NCBI RefSeq assembly: GCF_002797355.1
Contig: NZ_KZ454939.1
Span: 2,250,232-2,314,231 of the forward strand
Reading direction: 5' to 3'
Source of the DNA: Bacillus xiapuensis
GTDB lineage: Bacteria > Bacillota > Bacilli > Bacillales > Domibacillaceae
Length of the DNA stretch: 64,000 bases
Part shown: positions 20,929-29,717 of the stretch, piece after piece
Numbering within the stretch: the first letter of the stretch is position 1
Layout: every line of letters starts with the position of its first letter
The notes under the pieces: generated by a model
What the model was told of the DNA's origin: nothing
Database searches by the model: none
The model's input: the letters and a program-made list of their open reading frames with translations, nothing else
Made by a program: the position numbers and the translations under genes

Positions 20929-21396
20929 TCATTCAGTTGCTTGCAAATAAGCAAGCGTTTTTTCCACAACTTCATCTTTCATTAAAAAGCTGAAGCGCTC
21001 ATCCATACGCTCTGTCAGTAAGTCCCCTTCAAATAATACCGGACCATCTGTTTCTAAATAATCATCCTTCTTCTCTATTTCCCTTATTTCCGCAAAGTAA
21101 ATCCCCTTTACGAAAGGTTTGTCGGGATGCTGAACATAATATTCACCCACGAATGTTAACTCCTCAATGAGCGCTCCTGTTTCTTCATATACCTCTCGCT
21201 TAGCGGCGGCCTCCAGTGTTTCCCCTGCCTCCGCTTTCCCTCCAGGACACTCCAGCCCGCGCTTCGGATGCGACGTCAAAAGCCACTTGTCGCGGTAACG
21301 GCAAAATACCAGCACATGCCGAGCGGGAAGAGGAAAGCTGTCGGGCTGAAACGTAAGGGTCACCCGGCAGCCATTTTGATCTTTAAATTGAAACAT
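20929..21396 (-). CDS. ytkD: Nudix nucleoside triphosphatase YtkD
   Basis: 155 residues with a complete Nudix box at 52-74 (GGKAEAGET...REVYEETGA). The B. subtilis orthologue hydrolyses 8-oxo-dGTP and other nucleoside triphosphates, which protects against mutation. PKRGLECPGGKAEAG is the family-specific context. It lies 15 bases upstream of ytmA and may share its transcript. Confidence 0.87.
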   Translation of the reverse strand: MFQFKDQNGCRVTLTFQPDSFPLPARHVLVFCRYRDKWLLTSHPKRGLECPGGKAEAGETLEAAAKREVYEETGALIEELTFVGEYYVQHPDKPFVKGIYFAEIREIEKKDDYLETDGPVLFEGDLLTERMDERFSFLMKDEVVEKTLAYLQATE

Positions 21397-21482
21397 CTTA
21401 GCTCCCCTGCCTCTGTCATCTGTCTTGACAAGAACTCATCCGGTTCTTGGCCAACTGCTCTTAGCTTTATTATACCTGTTTT

Positions 21483-21794
21483 CTACATCGACCACATCTC
21501 TCGAATATGTGCTTGAGCCTCCTCATCACCCAATTCATAAATCATCTGGTACACTTTATCCAAATTTTTATCATAGCGGTCATTCGGACGGTCATAATGA
21601 TATTGAACATACGGAACATGCGCCCGAAAAAAACCTTCCCACTCCTTAGAGTAGTTGGCATCAAACAGCTCGCGCAAAGCCGTGATCTCTTCGTCTGTGG
21701 CATATATTTTGAAATTCCATGGAGAAGCTGTGGCGCTCCGCATAATTTCCCCGTTGGCAATTTGGATATAGTAAGCTTTTTTTTCCTCCTGCAT
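21483..21794 (-). CDS. Conserved hypothetical protein, 103 aa
   Basis: 103 residues, soluble and acidic with many aromatic residues (KAYYIQIANGEI at the start; VPYVQYHYDRPNDRYD towards the end). The ATG is preceded by AGGAGGTG, a strong site. No motif identifies a reaction. A second frame overlapping on the same strand is a shadow. It is transcribed alone, on the opposite strand to the next gene. Confidence 0.7.
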   Translation of the reverse strand: MQEEKKAYYIQIANGEIMRSATASPWNFKIYATDEEITALRELFDANYSKEWEGFFRAHVPYVQYHYDRPNDRYDKNLDKVYQMIYELGDEEAQAHIREMWSM

Positions 21795-21953
21795 ATTTTC
21801 ACCTCCTCCTTTTATCGTTCCCCTGCCGTTCTAAAAAATAAATGTAAATAATAATTTAAGGCTATCTGCTACTGGTTTAATTAGCCAGTTTGGGGTATAA
21901 ATGATAGTAGGGATTCAAGGGGTAAAGAAATACAGACAAAGGAGAGGGTGCGT

Positions 21954-22202
21954 ATGAAATTAGTGGACGAATTATTCGAAATTTATCGCGGGAGACTGCA
22001 GGGAACCGAAGAAGATCTCGATATGATCACGCTCGCTGTATTGGAACAATTATCACCTAGAGAGATTCTGGCGGTCATCAAAGAATTAAGCGAGGAAGAG
22101 CTGCAATCTTTCTTTCGGCTGTATTTGCTGGAAGCGCTGAAAGAAAAATTCGATAACGAAGACCCTTTTAGCCAGCACAGCGGCAGAAACCTATTGCATT
22201 AA
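21954..22202 (+). CDS. DUF6154-type small protein, 82 aa
   Basis: 82-residue acidic helical protein (KLVDELFEIYRGRLQGTEED, then EQLSPREILAVIKELSEEEL). The pattern matches a short family found in bacilli that I know as DUF6154. Its function is unknown. The ATG at 21954 has AAAGGAG 9 bases upstream; a GTG 6 bases earlier is too close to that site. A terminator follows. Confidence 0.7.
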   Translation: MKLVDELFEIYRGRLQGTEEDLDMITLAVLEQLSPREILAVIKELSEEELQSFFRLYLLEALKEKFDNEDPFSQHSGRNLLH

Positions 22203-22210
22203 TACATACT

Positions 22211-22240
22211 AAAAAGATGTCCGCAGCGGGACATCTTTTT
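22211..22240. terminator. Bidirectional terminator
   Basis: AAAAAGATGTCC pairs with GGGACATCTTTTT around GCAGC. It lies between the convergent genes ending at 22202 and 22244. Confidence 0.8.
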
Positions 22241-22243
22241 TCT

Positions 22244-22426
22244 TTAGGCTTTCATATCAACAGCCGTTCCTTTAAACGGGTGGGGAGCCTGTTCGCTCTT
22301 AGGCAAAGCCTCCATCATCTTCACGGCTTGAGCTGTTTGCGTAGCCATTTGGCTTTTCAGCAGATTTAAGCCAAGCGTCTGCTGAAGTTCAGCAACTTGC
22401 TTGCCCATCATGGAAGACAGTTCCAT
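22244..22426 (-). CDS. YjfB-like putative motility protein, 60 aa
   Basis: 60 residues: MELSSMMGKQVAELQQTLGL followed by a helical stretch and a hydrophilic tail. This fits the YjfB family annotated as putative motility proteins in bacilli; the role is not established. The start at 22426 lies 7 bases after AAGGAGG. A longer frame reaching 22492 would run through the dps terminator and is rejected. Confidence 0.7.
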   Translation of the reverse strand: MELSSMMGKQVAELQQTLGLNLLKSQMATQTAQAVKMMEALPKSEQAPHPFKGTAVDMKA

Positions 22427-22457
22427 TCTCATTCCTCCTTCCTGTTCCATACACATG

Positions 22458-22488
22458 AGAAAAAGAAGGCGAGCCGCCTTCTTTTTCT
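22458..22488 (-). terminator. Terminator after dps
   Basis: AGAAAAAGAAGGCG pairs with CGCCTTCTTTTTCT, 4 bases after the dps stop. It separates dps from the YjfB-like gene on the same strand. Confidence 0.85.
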
Positions 22489-22492
22489 GCAA

Positions 22493-22933
22493 TTATTTTC
22501 CTAAGAAAGACTTCAGCATCCAAGCATGCTTTTCTAATCCTTGATGAATGGAAAGCAGCATATCTCCTGTTGTTTCGTCATTGACTTCCGCCGCTAAATC
22601 CATCGCTTCCTTCAACTCGGAAACCACTGTTGTAAAATCATCCACAAGCGACTGCACCATCTGCTCCGCTGTTTCTTTGCCTTCCGCTTCCTTTACTGTT
22701 GCCAGCTCTAAAGACTCCTTCAGCGTCGCCACAGGCTGTCCGCCAAGTGCAAGCAGGCGCTCCGCCAGCTCATCGATATGAACGGACGCTTCTGTGTATA
22801 ACTCTTCAAATTTAGCATGGAGCGTAAAGAATTGCGGGCCTTTCACATACCAATGATAATTATGTAACTTCGTATACAATACCGTCCAGTTAGCAATTTG
22901 CTTATTGACGCTTTGAATTAATTTATCAGACAT
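22493..22933 (-). CDS. dps: Dps-family ferritin-like DNA-protection protein
   Basis: 146 residues. The ferroxidase site is recognisable: NYHWYVKG (His27), LHAKFEELY (His39) and [14 protein letters not shown] (Asp54, Glu58), which are the two Dps signatures. Dps forms 12-mers that store iron and shield DNA from peroxide. AAAGGAGGAAGCGTT precedes the ATG. A sigma-B-like promoter lies upstream. B. subtilis dps (ytkB) is also near ytkD. Confidence 0.9.
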   Translation of the reverse strand: MSDKLIQSVNKQIANWTVLYTKLHNYHWYVKGPQFFTLHAKFEELYTEASVHIDELAERLLALGGQPVATLKESLELATVKEAEGKETAEQMVQSLVDDFTTVVSELKEAMDLAAEVNDETTGDMLLSIHQGLEKHAWMLKSFLGK

Positions 22934-22968
22934 AAACGCTTCCTCCTTTAATTCATTCTTTATTATTC

Positions 22969-22994
22969 ATACCACACTTCCTTTCCATTAAAAC
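22969..22994 (-). promoter_or_regulatory. Candidate sigma-B promoter of dps
   Basis: On the minus strand GTTTTA (-35) is followed after 14 bases by TGGTAT (-10), close to the sigma-B consensus GTTTAA / GGGTAT. B. subtilis dps is sigma-B dependent, which supports the reading. Confidence 0.5.
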
Positions 22995-23084
22995 ATTTTT
23001 TTCAACATTAAGCAAAATCAGGGCATTTTCAGCAGGCCCCCTTTTATAGGGAAACATGATACAATAAGCAGAGGGGGGATTGCA

Positions 23085-23243
23085 TTGACAACCGTTTTAA
23101 TTATCTCTATCGCCATAGTGATCGGCGTACTCGTTTTCACGATCTTATCTATCAGCAAAGGCTACCAATATAAGCACACAATTGATCCGATTGAAAATAA
23201 TCCGCATCTCACAACAGACAAGCCAGAGGAGCACAAACAGTAA
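23085..23243 (+). CDS. ytzI: Small membrane protein YtzI, 52 aa
   Basis: 52 residues with one N-terminal membrane helix ([19 protein letters not shown]), then [20 protein letters not shown]. The KHTIDP context matches YtzI of bacilli. The start is TTG, with GAGGGGGGA 5 bases upstream. Its function is unknown. yidD follows 14 bases later on the same strand, suggesting co-transcription. Confidence 0.7.
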   Translation: MTTVLIISIAIVIGVLVFTILSISKGYQYKHTIDPIENNPHLTTDKPEEHKQ

Positions 23244-23257
23244 AAGGCGGTCCCGCT

Positions 23258-23503
23258 ATGTTCAAAAAAGTATTTTTGCTTATAATCCGTTTTTATCAAC
23301 TATTTATTTCGCCTCTAAAGCCGCCGACCTGCCGCTTTTATCCGACATGCTCTCACTACGGTCTAGAAGCTATTCAGCGATTCGGGGCTATTAAGGGCGG
23401 GTATTTAACGCTCAAACGAATATTGAAATGCCATCCTTTTCATCCTGGCGGCTTTGATGAGGTGCCAAAAACTTGGAAGGATCGCAGCACAAAGAAGAAC
23501 TGA
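23258..23503 (+). CDS. yidD: Membrane protein insertion efficiency factor YidD
   Basis: 81 residues. It has the complete family core: [11 protein letters not shown], then [16 protein letters not shown], and [16 protein letters not shown]. YidD helps YidC insert proteins into the membrane in other bacteria. Its end is nested in a terminator shared with menC, which converges on it with no gap. Confidence 0.9.
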   Translation: MFKKVFLLIIRFYQLFISPLKPPTCRFYPTCSHYGLEAIQRFGAIKGGYLTLKRILKCHPFHPGGFDEVPKTWKDRSTKKN

Positions 23504-23530
23504 CTATTTCAGCGTCAGTTCTTCTTTGTG
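23488..23530. terminator. Terminator shared by yidD and menC, lying inside both coding ends
   Basis: CACAAAGAAGAACTGAC pairs with GTCAGTTCTTCTTTGTG. The hairpin spans the last codons of yidD (ends 23503) and of menC (ends 23504), so both proteins end within the stem. Confidence 0.8.
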
Positions 23531-24613
23531 TATGGTCACCTGCTGCAGCCGGCGTTTATTGAGATTGTATCCGATGCCTGCTTGGGAGGATACAGCAATT
23601 CTTCCCTTCTCCACAGTGATTTCAGGTGCAATCACATCCTCTTCCCAATAATGACTGGATGGAGAAAGGTCTCCCGGTATGGAAAATCCAGCTAAAGTAG
23701 CGAGCGCCACATTATGCGCCCGGGATACACCAAACTCGATCATGCCGCCCGCCCAGACGGGAACCCCCCTCTCCTGACAGAGATCATGGATTTGTTTTGC
23801 CTCCTGCAGTCCGCCCACACGGCCAATTTTGATATTGATGACGCCGCAGCTTCCCAGCTCTAAAGCCTGTTTCGCCTCGCGGGCCGATCGGATGCTTTCA
23901 TCCAGACAAACCGGCGTGCGAATCATCCTTTGCAGCTTGGCATGCTCAACGATATCCTCCGCAGCGAACGGCTGCTCAATCATCAGCAATTGAAATTCGT
24001 CCAGCGCCTTAAGACGGCTAGCCTCCTTTAGTGTATAAGCTGAATTGGCGTCGGCCATTAATGGGATATCTGGAAAATGGCAGCGAATTTCTTTAAGAAG
24101 CGCCAAGTCATTTGCCGGACTGATTTTGACCTTTATCCGCTCATATCCTTGTTCCGCCAGGCTCTCTACTTTGCTGACGGTTTCAGCAATCGAAGCCCCT
24201 GCCGCCACGGCTCCGGCAGGCACGGCGGTTCTCACGCCGCAGAGCACATCCGCAAGGGGCTTTTCCTGCCGCTTGCTGTAAAGATCCCAAACAGCTGTTT
24301 CCACAGCCGCTTTCGCCATCCGATTTCCCCGCACCCCCTCAAACCATTGATTCACTTCTGAAGGGTGGGAAAGCTCTCGGCCGGCGATTAAAGAAAAAAG
24401 CACATCCTTGATGATGTGGAAATTGGTCTGAACCGTTTCTTCCGTGTACCAAGGCGTGGTAAAAGCCACCGCTTCCCCATAGCCGGTTAACCCTTCTTTA
24501 TCCACAACTTCAATCAAAATCCCCCGGCGCCTCTTCACTGTCTCTAAGTGAGTAACAAATGGCGATTTCAGTTCCATTTCGATCACATGCATCGTCAGCC
24601 CCGTCACATTCAT
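23504..24613 (-). CDS. menC: o-Succinylbenzoate synthase
   Basis: 369 residues of the enolase superfamily. It dehydrates SHCHC to o-succinylbenzoate in menaquinone synthesis. The catalytic lysine is in RIKVKIS; magnesium ligands are in MADANSAY, IEQPF and CLDES; the second lysine is in NIKIGRVGG. It starts immediately after the menE stop, so the two are translationally coupled. Confidence 0.93.
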   Translation of the reverse strand: MNVTGLTMHVIEMELKSPFVTHLETVKRRRGILIEVVDKEGLTGYGEAVAFTTPWYTEETVQTNFHIIKDVLFSLIAGRELSHPSEVNQWFEGVRGNRMAKAAVETAVWDLYSKRQEKPLADVLCGVRTAVPAGAVAAGASIAETVSKVESLAEQGYERIKVKISPANDLALLKEIRCHFPDIPLMADANSAYTLKEASRLKALDEFQLLMIEQPFAAEDIVEHAKLQRMIRTPVCLDESIRSAREAKQALELGSCGVINIKIGRVGGLQEAKQIHDLCQERGVPVWAGGMIEFGVSRAHNVALATLAGFSIPGDLSPSSHYWEEDVIAPEITVEKGRIAVSSQAGIGYNLNKRRLQQVTIHKEELTLK

Positions 24614-26062
24614 TCATCTTCCCTCTCTTTCAAAAGCCGCCTTCAACTCACGCCGCAGCAACTTCTTGGAAGCATTTCTCGGCAAAGCCTTCACTTGCAA
24701 AAAATGAGCAGGACATTTGTATTTAGCCAAGCGGCTTAGACAAAAGGAGCGCAGGCTGTCGGTGTCAACCGTTTTCTTGGCAACCAAGAAAGCAGCCGGA
24801 ACTTGTCCCCATTTTTCGTCAGGCACCCCGATCACACCAGCTTCCGCAATTGCTGGATGCTCCATCAGTACCGATTCAATTTCAGCCGGATAAACATTTT
24901 CTCCCCCTGAAATAATTAAATCAGAGCGGCGGTCAAGCACATAGAGAAATCCATCTTCATCTAAGCGGCCCAAATCGCCTGTATGAAACCAGCCATCTGT
25001 AAATGACTGGCGGTTCGCTTCCTCGCGCCGCAAATATCCGGCCGTTACATTCGGGCCTTTCACCAGAATTTCTCCCTCATTTTGCCCATCCGCTATTTTT
25101 ATTTGACTCGGAAACAGCGGCTTTCCGGCAGATCCAAGCTTCGTCAGACTATACTCAGGCGGCAGCGTCACGATTTGCGAAGCGGTTTCTGTCATCCCGT
25201 ATGTTTGAAAGACGGGAATCTGCTTGGCGGCACATGATTCTAACAGCGGCTTTGGAGCCGGGCCACCGCCTAACAGCATGCAGCGGAACGACGGATGATA
25301 GCTTCCTTGGAGCTGCTCCACCATTCTTGTCAGCATGGCTGTCACCACGGACATGATCGTTGCTTCTCCACGCTGCAGCGCCCGGTTGATCTTTGCTTCA
25401 TTAAACTGTGAATACAATCGCACAGCCATGCCGTATATCACACTGCGAATAAGGATGGAATAGCCGCTAATATGAAAAAGGGGCACCGCACAAATCCAGC
25501 AGTCCGTTTCGCGAATTCCTAAATTCAATGCCGATCCAGCAGCGCTCCACCAATGGTTGCCGTATGTCTGCATTACACCTTTAGGTTTTCCGGTCGTTCC
25601 AGACGTATACATGACAGAGCAGACCTCTTCCAAATCCAGCTCTTGGCGGCCGTTTGCTGCTGCCTGCAAAGGAAGCCGGGATAGCTCTTGTTTGATCAGG
25701 CAATCTTTTCCCGCTTTTTTCGCCAATGTTTCAAACGAAGAATCGTAAAGTAAAAAGGCCGCCCGGGAGTCCTTCAGCTGAAATGACAACTCTTCCGCTG
25801 CTAAGCGGTGGTTCAGCAATACAGCAACCGCTCCCCGCTGCTGCAGAGCATGAATCAAAAAGACAGCCTGTTCCGTATTCTTAACAAGCACACCAATGTA
25901 ATCGCCCGGCTGAACACCGATCCGTTCAAGAGCAGCCGTCCATCTTTTCACCTCTTCATATAGCTCCGCAAACGTCCAGCGCTTCTCTTCAAAAAAAAGA
26001 GCCGGGCGCTTGGGAGTCAGATAAGCCCGCTGCCGCAGCCAATTTGGCATCATTTGTGGCAT
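24614..26062 (-). CDS. menE: o-Succinylbenzoate-CoA ligase
   Basis: 482-residue adenylate-forming enzyme that activates o-succinylbenzoate with ATP and CoA. The phosphate loop YTSGTTGKPKG is near residue 145, with TYGMTETASQ and GWFHTGDLGRLDEDGF later. I start at the ATG at 26062, placed 6 bases after AAGGGGAG; the open frame extends ten codons further without a ribosome site. It leads the menE-menC pair. Confidence 0.92.
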   Translation of the reverse strand: MPQMMPNWLRQRAYLTPKRPALFFEEKRWTFAELYEEVKRWTAALERIGVQPGDYIGVLVKNTEQAVFLIHALQQRGAVAVLLNHRLAAEELSFQLKDSRAAFLLYDSSFETLAKKAGKDCLIKQELSRLPLQAAANGRQELDLEEVCSVMYTSGTTGKPKGVMQTYGNHWWSAAGSALNLGIRETDCWICAVPLFHISGYSILIRSVIYGMAVRLYSQFNEAKINRALQRGEATIMSVVTAMLTRMVEQLQGSYHPSFRCMLLGGGPAPKPLLESCAAKQIPVFQTYGMTETASQIVTLPPEYSLTKLGSAGKPLFPSQIKIADGQNEGEILVKGPNVTAGYLRREEANRQSFTDGWFHTGDLGRLDEDGFLYVLDRRSDLIISGGENVYPAEIESVLMEHPAIAEAGVIGVPDEKWGQVPAAFLVAKKTVDTDSLRSFCLSRLAKYKCPAHFLQVKALPRNASKKLLRRELKAAFEREGR

Positions 26063-26197
26063 AGCTTTCTCCCCTTCCTTCACTTTTTTCATTCAAACTC
26101 TCAAGGCGGGCCCGCGAGTCACTCCCGCCGAAATATTGCCCATTCAAATACCATTAACCGGGACCGTATTATCCGTATTCCCTGCTGAATTCTAATG

Positions 26198-26230
26198 AAA
26201 AAAGGCTTGATGGTCTTTTCCATCAAGCCT
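26198..26230 (-). terminator. Terminator between menB and menE
   Basis: AGGCTTGATGG pairs with CCATCAAGCCT and a T-rich tail follows on the minus strand. It lies 90 bases after the menB stop, so menE-menC need either read-through or a promoter in 26063-26197. No clear promoter was seen there. Confidence 0.75.
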
Positions 26231-26321
26231 CGGACCTCGCCTGGCCCGCTAAGCCGCAGAGCCTCTTTCTCAGCTTTCGAAAGATCGCGCTGCTTGCATA
26301 AATCCCTTTATGGAATTGACA

Positions 26322-27140
26322 TCAAGGGAATCTTGGGAACTGGCCGAAGTCTGGGTCGCGTTTTTCCTTAAAGGCGTCTCTTCCCTCTTTAGCTTCGTCT
26401 GTTGTGTAATAAAGAAGTGTCGCGTCACCTGCTATCTGCTGTAAACCAGCTAGACCATCAGTATCAGCGTTCATCGCAGCCTTAATAAAGCGCAAAGCAG
26501 TTGGACTCTTGGCAAGCATTTCTTCTGCCCACTTCACCGTTTCTTCTTCTAATTTGTCAAGCGGAACAACGGTATTGACTAATCCCATCTCCAATGCTTC
26601 CTGCGCATTGTACTGGCGGCATAGATACCAGATTTCACGCGCCTTCTTGTGGCCGACAATACGAGCTAAATATCCGGAGCCATATCCGGCATCGAAGCTC
26701 CCTACTTTCGGTCCCGTTTGTCCAAAGATGGCGTTATCAGCAGCGATCGTTAAGTCGCAGACCACGTGAAGCACATGACCTCCGCCAATTGCATAGCCTG
26801 CTACCATAGCGATAACTGGTTTAGGAATGACACGGATCAGACGCTGAAGATCCAACACATTCAATCTTGGAATTTGATCTTCTCCAACGTAGCCGCCGTG
26901 ACCGCGCACTTTTTGGTCTCCTCCTGAACAGAAGGCTAAGTCTCCTGCACCTGTTAAAATAATGACGCCGATTTTTTCATCGTCACGCGCATAGGCAAAA
27001 GCATCGATTAATTCCATGACTGTTTTAGGGCGAAAGGCATTGCGTACTTCCGGACGATTAATCGTAACCTTTGCAATTCCATTATAGGTTTCATATAAAA
27101 TATCTTCATACTGGCGTTCACTTACCCAATTAAAAGCCAT
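26322..27140 (-). CDS. menB: 1,4-Dihydroxy-2-naphthoyl-CoA synthase
   Basis: 272 residues of the crotonase superfamily, the standard MenB length. It closes the naphthoquinone ring by Dieckmann condensation of o-succinylbenzoyl-Co[19 protein letters not shown] and [21 protein letters not shown] form the oxyanion hole region; [14 protein letters not shown] is specific to MenB. AAGGAGGCAATATA precedes the ATG. Confidence 0.94.
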   Translation of the reverse strand: MAFNWVSERQYEDILYETYNGIAKVTINRPEVRNAFRPKTVMELIDAFAYARDDEKIGVIILTGAGDLAFCSGGDQKVRGHGGYVGEDQIPRLNVLDLQRLIRVIPKPVIAMVAGYAIGGGHVLHVVCDLTIAADNAIFGQTGPKVGSFDAGYGSGYLARIVGHKKAREIWYLCRQYNAQEALEMGLVNTVVPLDKLEEETVKWAEEMLAKSPTALRFIKAAMNADTDGLAGLQQIAGDATLLYYTTDEAKEGRDAFKEKRDPDFGQFPRFP

Positions 27141-27153
27141 TATATTGCCTCCT

Positions 27154-27963
27154 TTATGTATAGAACAAAAACTCTCTTATTATTGTACCAAATTCTTCGT
27201 TGTCTTCCACATGAATTGCATGACCTTTTCCAACGGCTTGCTTCCAAACAGGAAAAGGGAGTCTTTCAAACATCTCACGGGCGATGTTTGTAAACTTTTG
27301 ATCCAGCGTGCCTGTAACAAGCAGCACCGGCATCTTCAGCGTGGACATCTCCTCCCACCAAGACGGCTGAGCCCCCGTTCCCATCCCCTTTAAGGATCCG
27401 GCAAGACCTGCTGTTCGATTTTGCAAACGCTGACGGCGCACCGCTTGCTGATATTCCAGTGGAAGCTTTTTTTGGGAAGCAAATAAAGGAATGCTCTCCC
27501 AGTGATTCACAAATGCTTCAATTCCTTCTTTCTCTATTGCATCAGCCAACCTAATATCAGCTTCCCGGCGTGCGGCCCGTTCTTCTTCCGTTTTTAATCC
27601 GGGGGATGAACTCTCAAGCATAAGGCTTTTGACAGCTTCCGGAAAGCGTACAGCCATGGTCAGCGCGAGACGTCCGCCCATCGAATAGCCCAGCAGGTGG
27701 AAGCGGGGATACCCTAATTGACTCATTAATTCTTTCAAATCCAAAGCGACTTGTTCGATATTATACCTGGCTGAATCGGCGGGACAGCTGCTTTTTCCAT
27801 GTCCGAGAATGTCCACCGTAACGCAGCAAAAGTCCGATTGAAGCTGCTTAACGGTTTCCGTCCACGTTGTATGGTCCCCTGTAAAACCGTGCAGCAGCAA
27901 AATGGGATCCCCGCTGCCATCCACACGGCAATAATAACGGCTATTGTGAATCTTTATTTCCAA
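27154..27963 (-). CDS. menH: SHCHC synthase (2-succinyl-6-hydroxy-2,4-cyclohexadiene-1-carboxylate synthase)
   Basis: 269-residue alpha/beta hydrolase. [12 protein letters not shown] near residue 23 and the nucleophile elbow GYSMGG near residue 100 fit MenH, which eliminates pyruvate from the MenD product SEPHCHC. It overlaps the menD stop by 10 bases, and menB follows at 13 bases, a tight operon. Confidence 0.9.
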   Translation of the reverse strand: MEIKIHNSRYYCRVDGSGDPILLLHGFTGDHTTWTETVKQLQSDFCCVTVDILGHGKSSCPADSARYNIEQVALDLKELMSQLGYPRFHLLGYSMGGRLALTMAVRFPEAVKSLMLESSSPGLKTEEERAARREADIRLADAIEKEGIEAFVNHWESIPLFASQKKLPLEYQQAVRRQRLQNRTAGLAGSLKGMGTGAQPSWWEEMSTLKMPVLLVTGTLDQKFTNIAREMFERLPFPVWKQAVGKGHAIHVEDNEEFGTIIREFLFYT

Positions 27964-29717
27964 AATTCTTCACCAGCCGTTATGGTTTCTATTTCCCAGG
28001 AAACATTTTTCCACAATTCCCGATGGGCTATAACATTTTTTTCTCGATCGGTCACCGCTTCTATAATAAAAAGCCCCTCCGCGCTTTCTGCCGCTGTCAT
28101 TGCTTCTGCCAATGACTCCACATCCGTAATTTTTCGGTACTCTGCGCCATACAGTTGAGCAGCATAAGAGAAATCCAGATCGGGCGGCGTACCAAAAAGC
28201 CGTTCAAAATGCTTGGGCTGATTTGCTTGCGGCAAGTAGGAAAATATGCCGCCGCCATTATTATTAAGGATGATAATGGTCATTTTTATCCCGTTTAGCT
28301 TGGCCGCCAACAAGCCGTTTACATCATGAAAGAAGGATAAATCGCCCAGAATTAAATATAACGGCTGATCTGCTGCGGCCGCGCCTAACGCCGTAGAAAC
28401 GAGACCGTCAATTCCATTTGCTCCCCGATTGGCGTACAGGCGGACCTTGCGTTCACCGGCAAAGAGGAAAGAATCCAAATCACGGATCGGCATGCTGTTG
28501 CCGACAAATAGCGACGATGAATCCGGCAGCTGCTGCAGCACTTCATAAAACAGTCTGCCCTCATCCATTTCCTCATGGTTTTGAACTTCTTTCATTTTCG
28601 TTTTGGCCGCTTTATTCACATTTAGCCACTGGATCAGCCAATCACTTTTTTCTTTTTTTGCGCCAAGATGTTTCGTCAGCATCCGACAAAATTCGCTCTC
28701 CTCACAGTTGATCATATGAGAGACCGCACCGATCGGGTCACGCCAGCCGCCGCCGCCGTCAATGACGAGATGATCCTTGAGATGATGCGTTTTCAAATAT
28801 TGAGTCAGCGCCTTGGAAACCGGCATGGCGCCAAATCGAAGAACGACATCAAAAGCAGCCTCCTTCTTGATCTTATCACTTCTCAATATCGCATCATAAC
28901 TATCCACGATCATATGGGCACAGGTGGGAAGGCTTCTCAGCCCGGAGAGCGGATCGGCCATAATAGGATAGCCGAGCGTCTCTGCCAGACGGAGCACTGC
29001 GTCAGGAAATCCTTCGGCAGAGAGATCGCCGCAAACGATTAATCCTTTTTCTTTTTCGCCCAAAAAGCGGGCAAGATCTTCCATGCTTTCCTCATTGACG
29101 ATTCGCTTGCCCTGAGTTAAATGGATAGCTGCAGAATCTGAGAATGCTTCGCCGGAAAAGATCCCATCGTATTCAGGAATTAACGGCTCCCGATAAGGAA
29201 AGTTCAAATGTACGGGGCCTGCTGGTGACTGAGACGAAATATGAACCGCCTTAGCCGCGGCAGACCGTACATAGCGAAGCATTTCTTGCGCCGCATCCGG
29301 CAAAGCCATTTCAGCAAACCATTTGACATGGGTGCCATAAAGCTGATTTTGATCAATCGACTGCGGAGCACCGACGTCCCTCAATTCATGAGGCCGGTCG
29401 GAAGTCAGCACAACGAGCGGGACACGGGCGTTTTTGGCTTCCGTTATGGCGGGAAAATAGTTCGCCGCTGCGGTGCCCGATGTGCAGAGCAGAGCTGTCG
29501 GCTTTCCCGTAGCTTTAGCGAGCCCGAGAGCGAAGAAAGCAGCAGAACGTTCATCAACCTGAATATATACTTTTATATCCGGGTGTTCAGCCATTAAAAG
29601 TGCCATAGGAGTAGAACGCGAGCCCGGACTAACCACGGCGCTTTCTACTCCTGCTTTAGCCAGCCCATCAACAAACTGGGCGTTATATAATGTTAAATTT
29701 GTTTGGCTGTTACTCAT
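27954..29717 (-). CDS. menD: SEPHCHC synthase
   Basis: 587-residue thiamine-diphosphate enzyme that joins isochorismate and 2-oxoglutarate. The N-terminal VVSPGSRSTPMALL and the ThDP-binding region LILGDLSFFHDVNGLLA...NNNGGGIF are present. It overlaps menF by eight bases upstream and menH downstream. Confidence 0.94.
   Translation of the reverse strand: MSNSQTNLTLYNAQFVDGLAKAGVESAVVSPGSRSTPMALLMAEHPDIKVYIQVDERSAAFFALGLAKATGKPTALLCTSGTAAANYFPAITEAKNARVPLVVLTSDRPHELRDVGAPQSIDQNQLYGTHVKWFAEMALPDAAQEMLRYVRSAAAKAVHISSQSPAGPVHLNFPYREPLIPEYDGIFSGEAFSDSAAIHLTQGKRIVNEESMEDLARFLGEKEKGLIVCGDLSAEGFPDAVLRLAETLGYPIMADPLSGLRSLPTCAHMIVDSYDAILRSDKIKKEAAFDVVLRFGAMPVSKALTQYLKTHHLKDHLVIDGGGGWRDPIGAVSHMINCEESEFCRMLTKHLGAKKEKSDWLIQWLNVNKAAKTKMKEVQNHEEMDEGRLFYEVLQQLPDSSSLFVGNSMPIRDLDSFLFAGERKVRLYANRGANGIDGLVSTALGAAAADQPLYLILGDLSFFHDVNGLLAAKLNGIKMTIIILNNNGGGIFSYLPQANQPKHFERLFGTPPDLDFSYAAQLYGAEYRKITDVESLAEAMTAAESAEGLFIIEAVTDREKNVIAHRELWKNVSWEIETITAGEEFWK

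Noticed and set aside
22427..22492. Longer start for the YjfB-like gene
   Set aside because: The extension crosses the dps terminator hairpin; AAGGAGG fixes the start at 22426.
23182..23394. Plus-strand frame overlapping ytzI and yidD
   Set aside because: It is out of frame with two better-supported genes.
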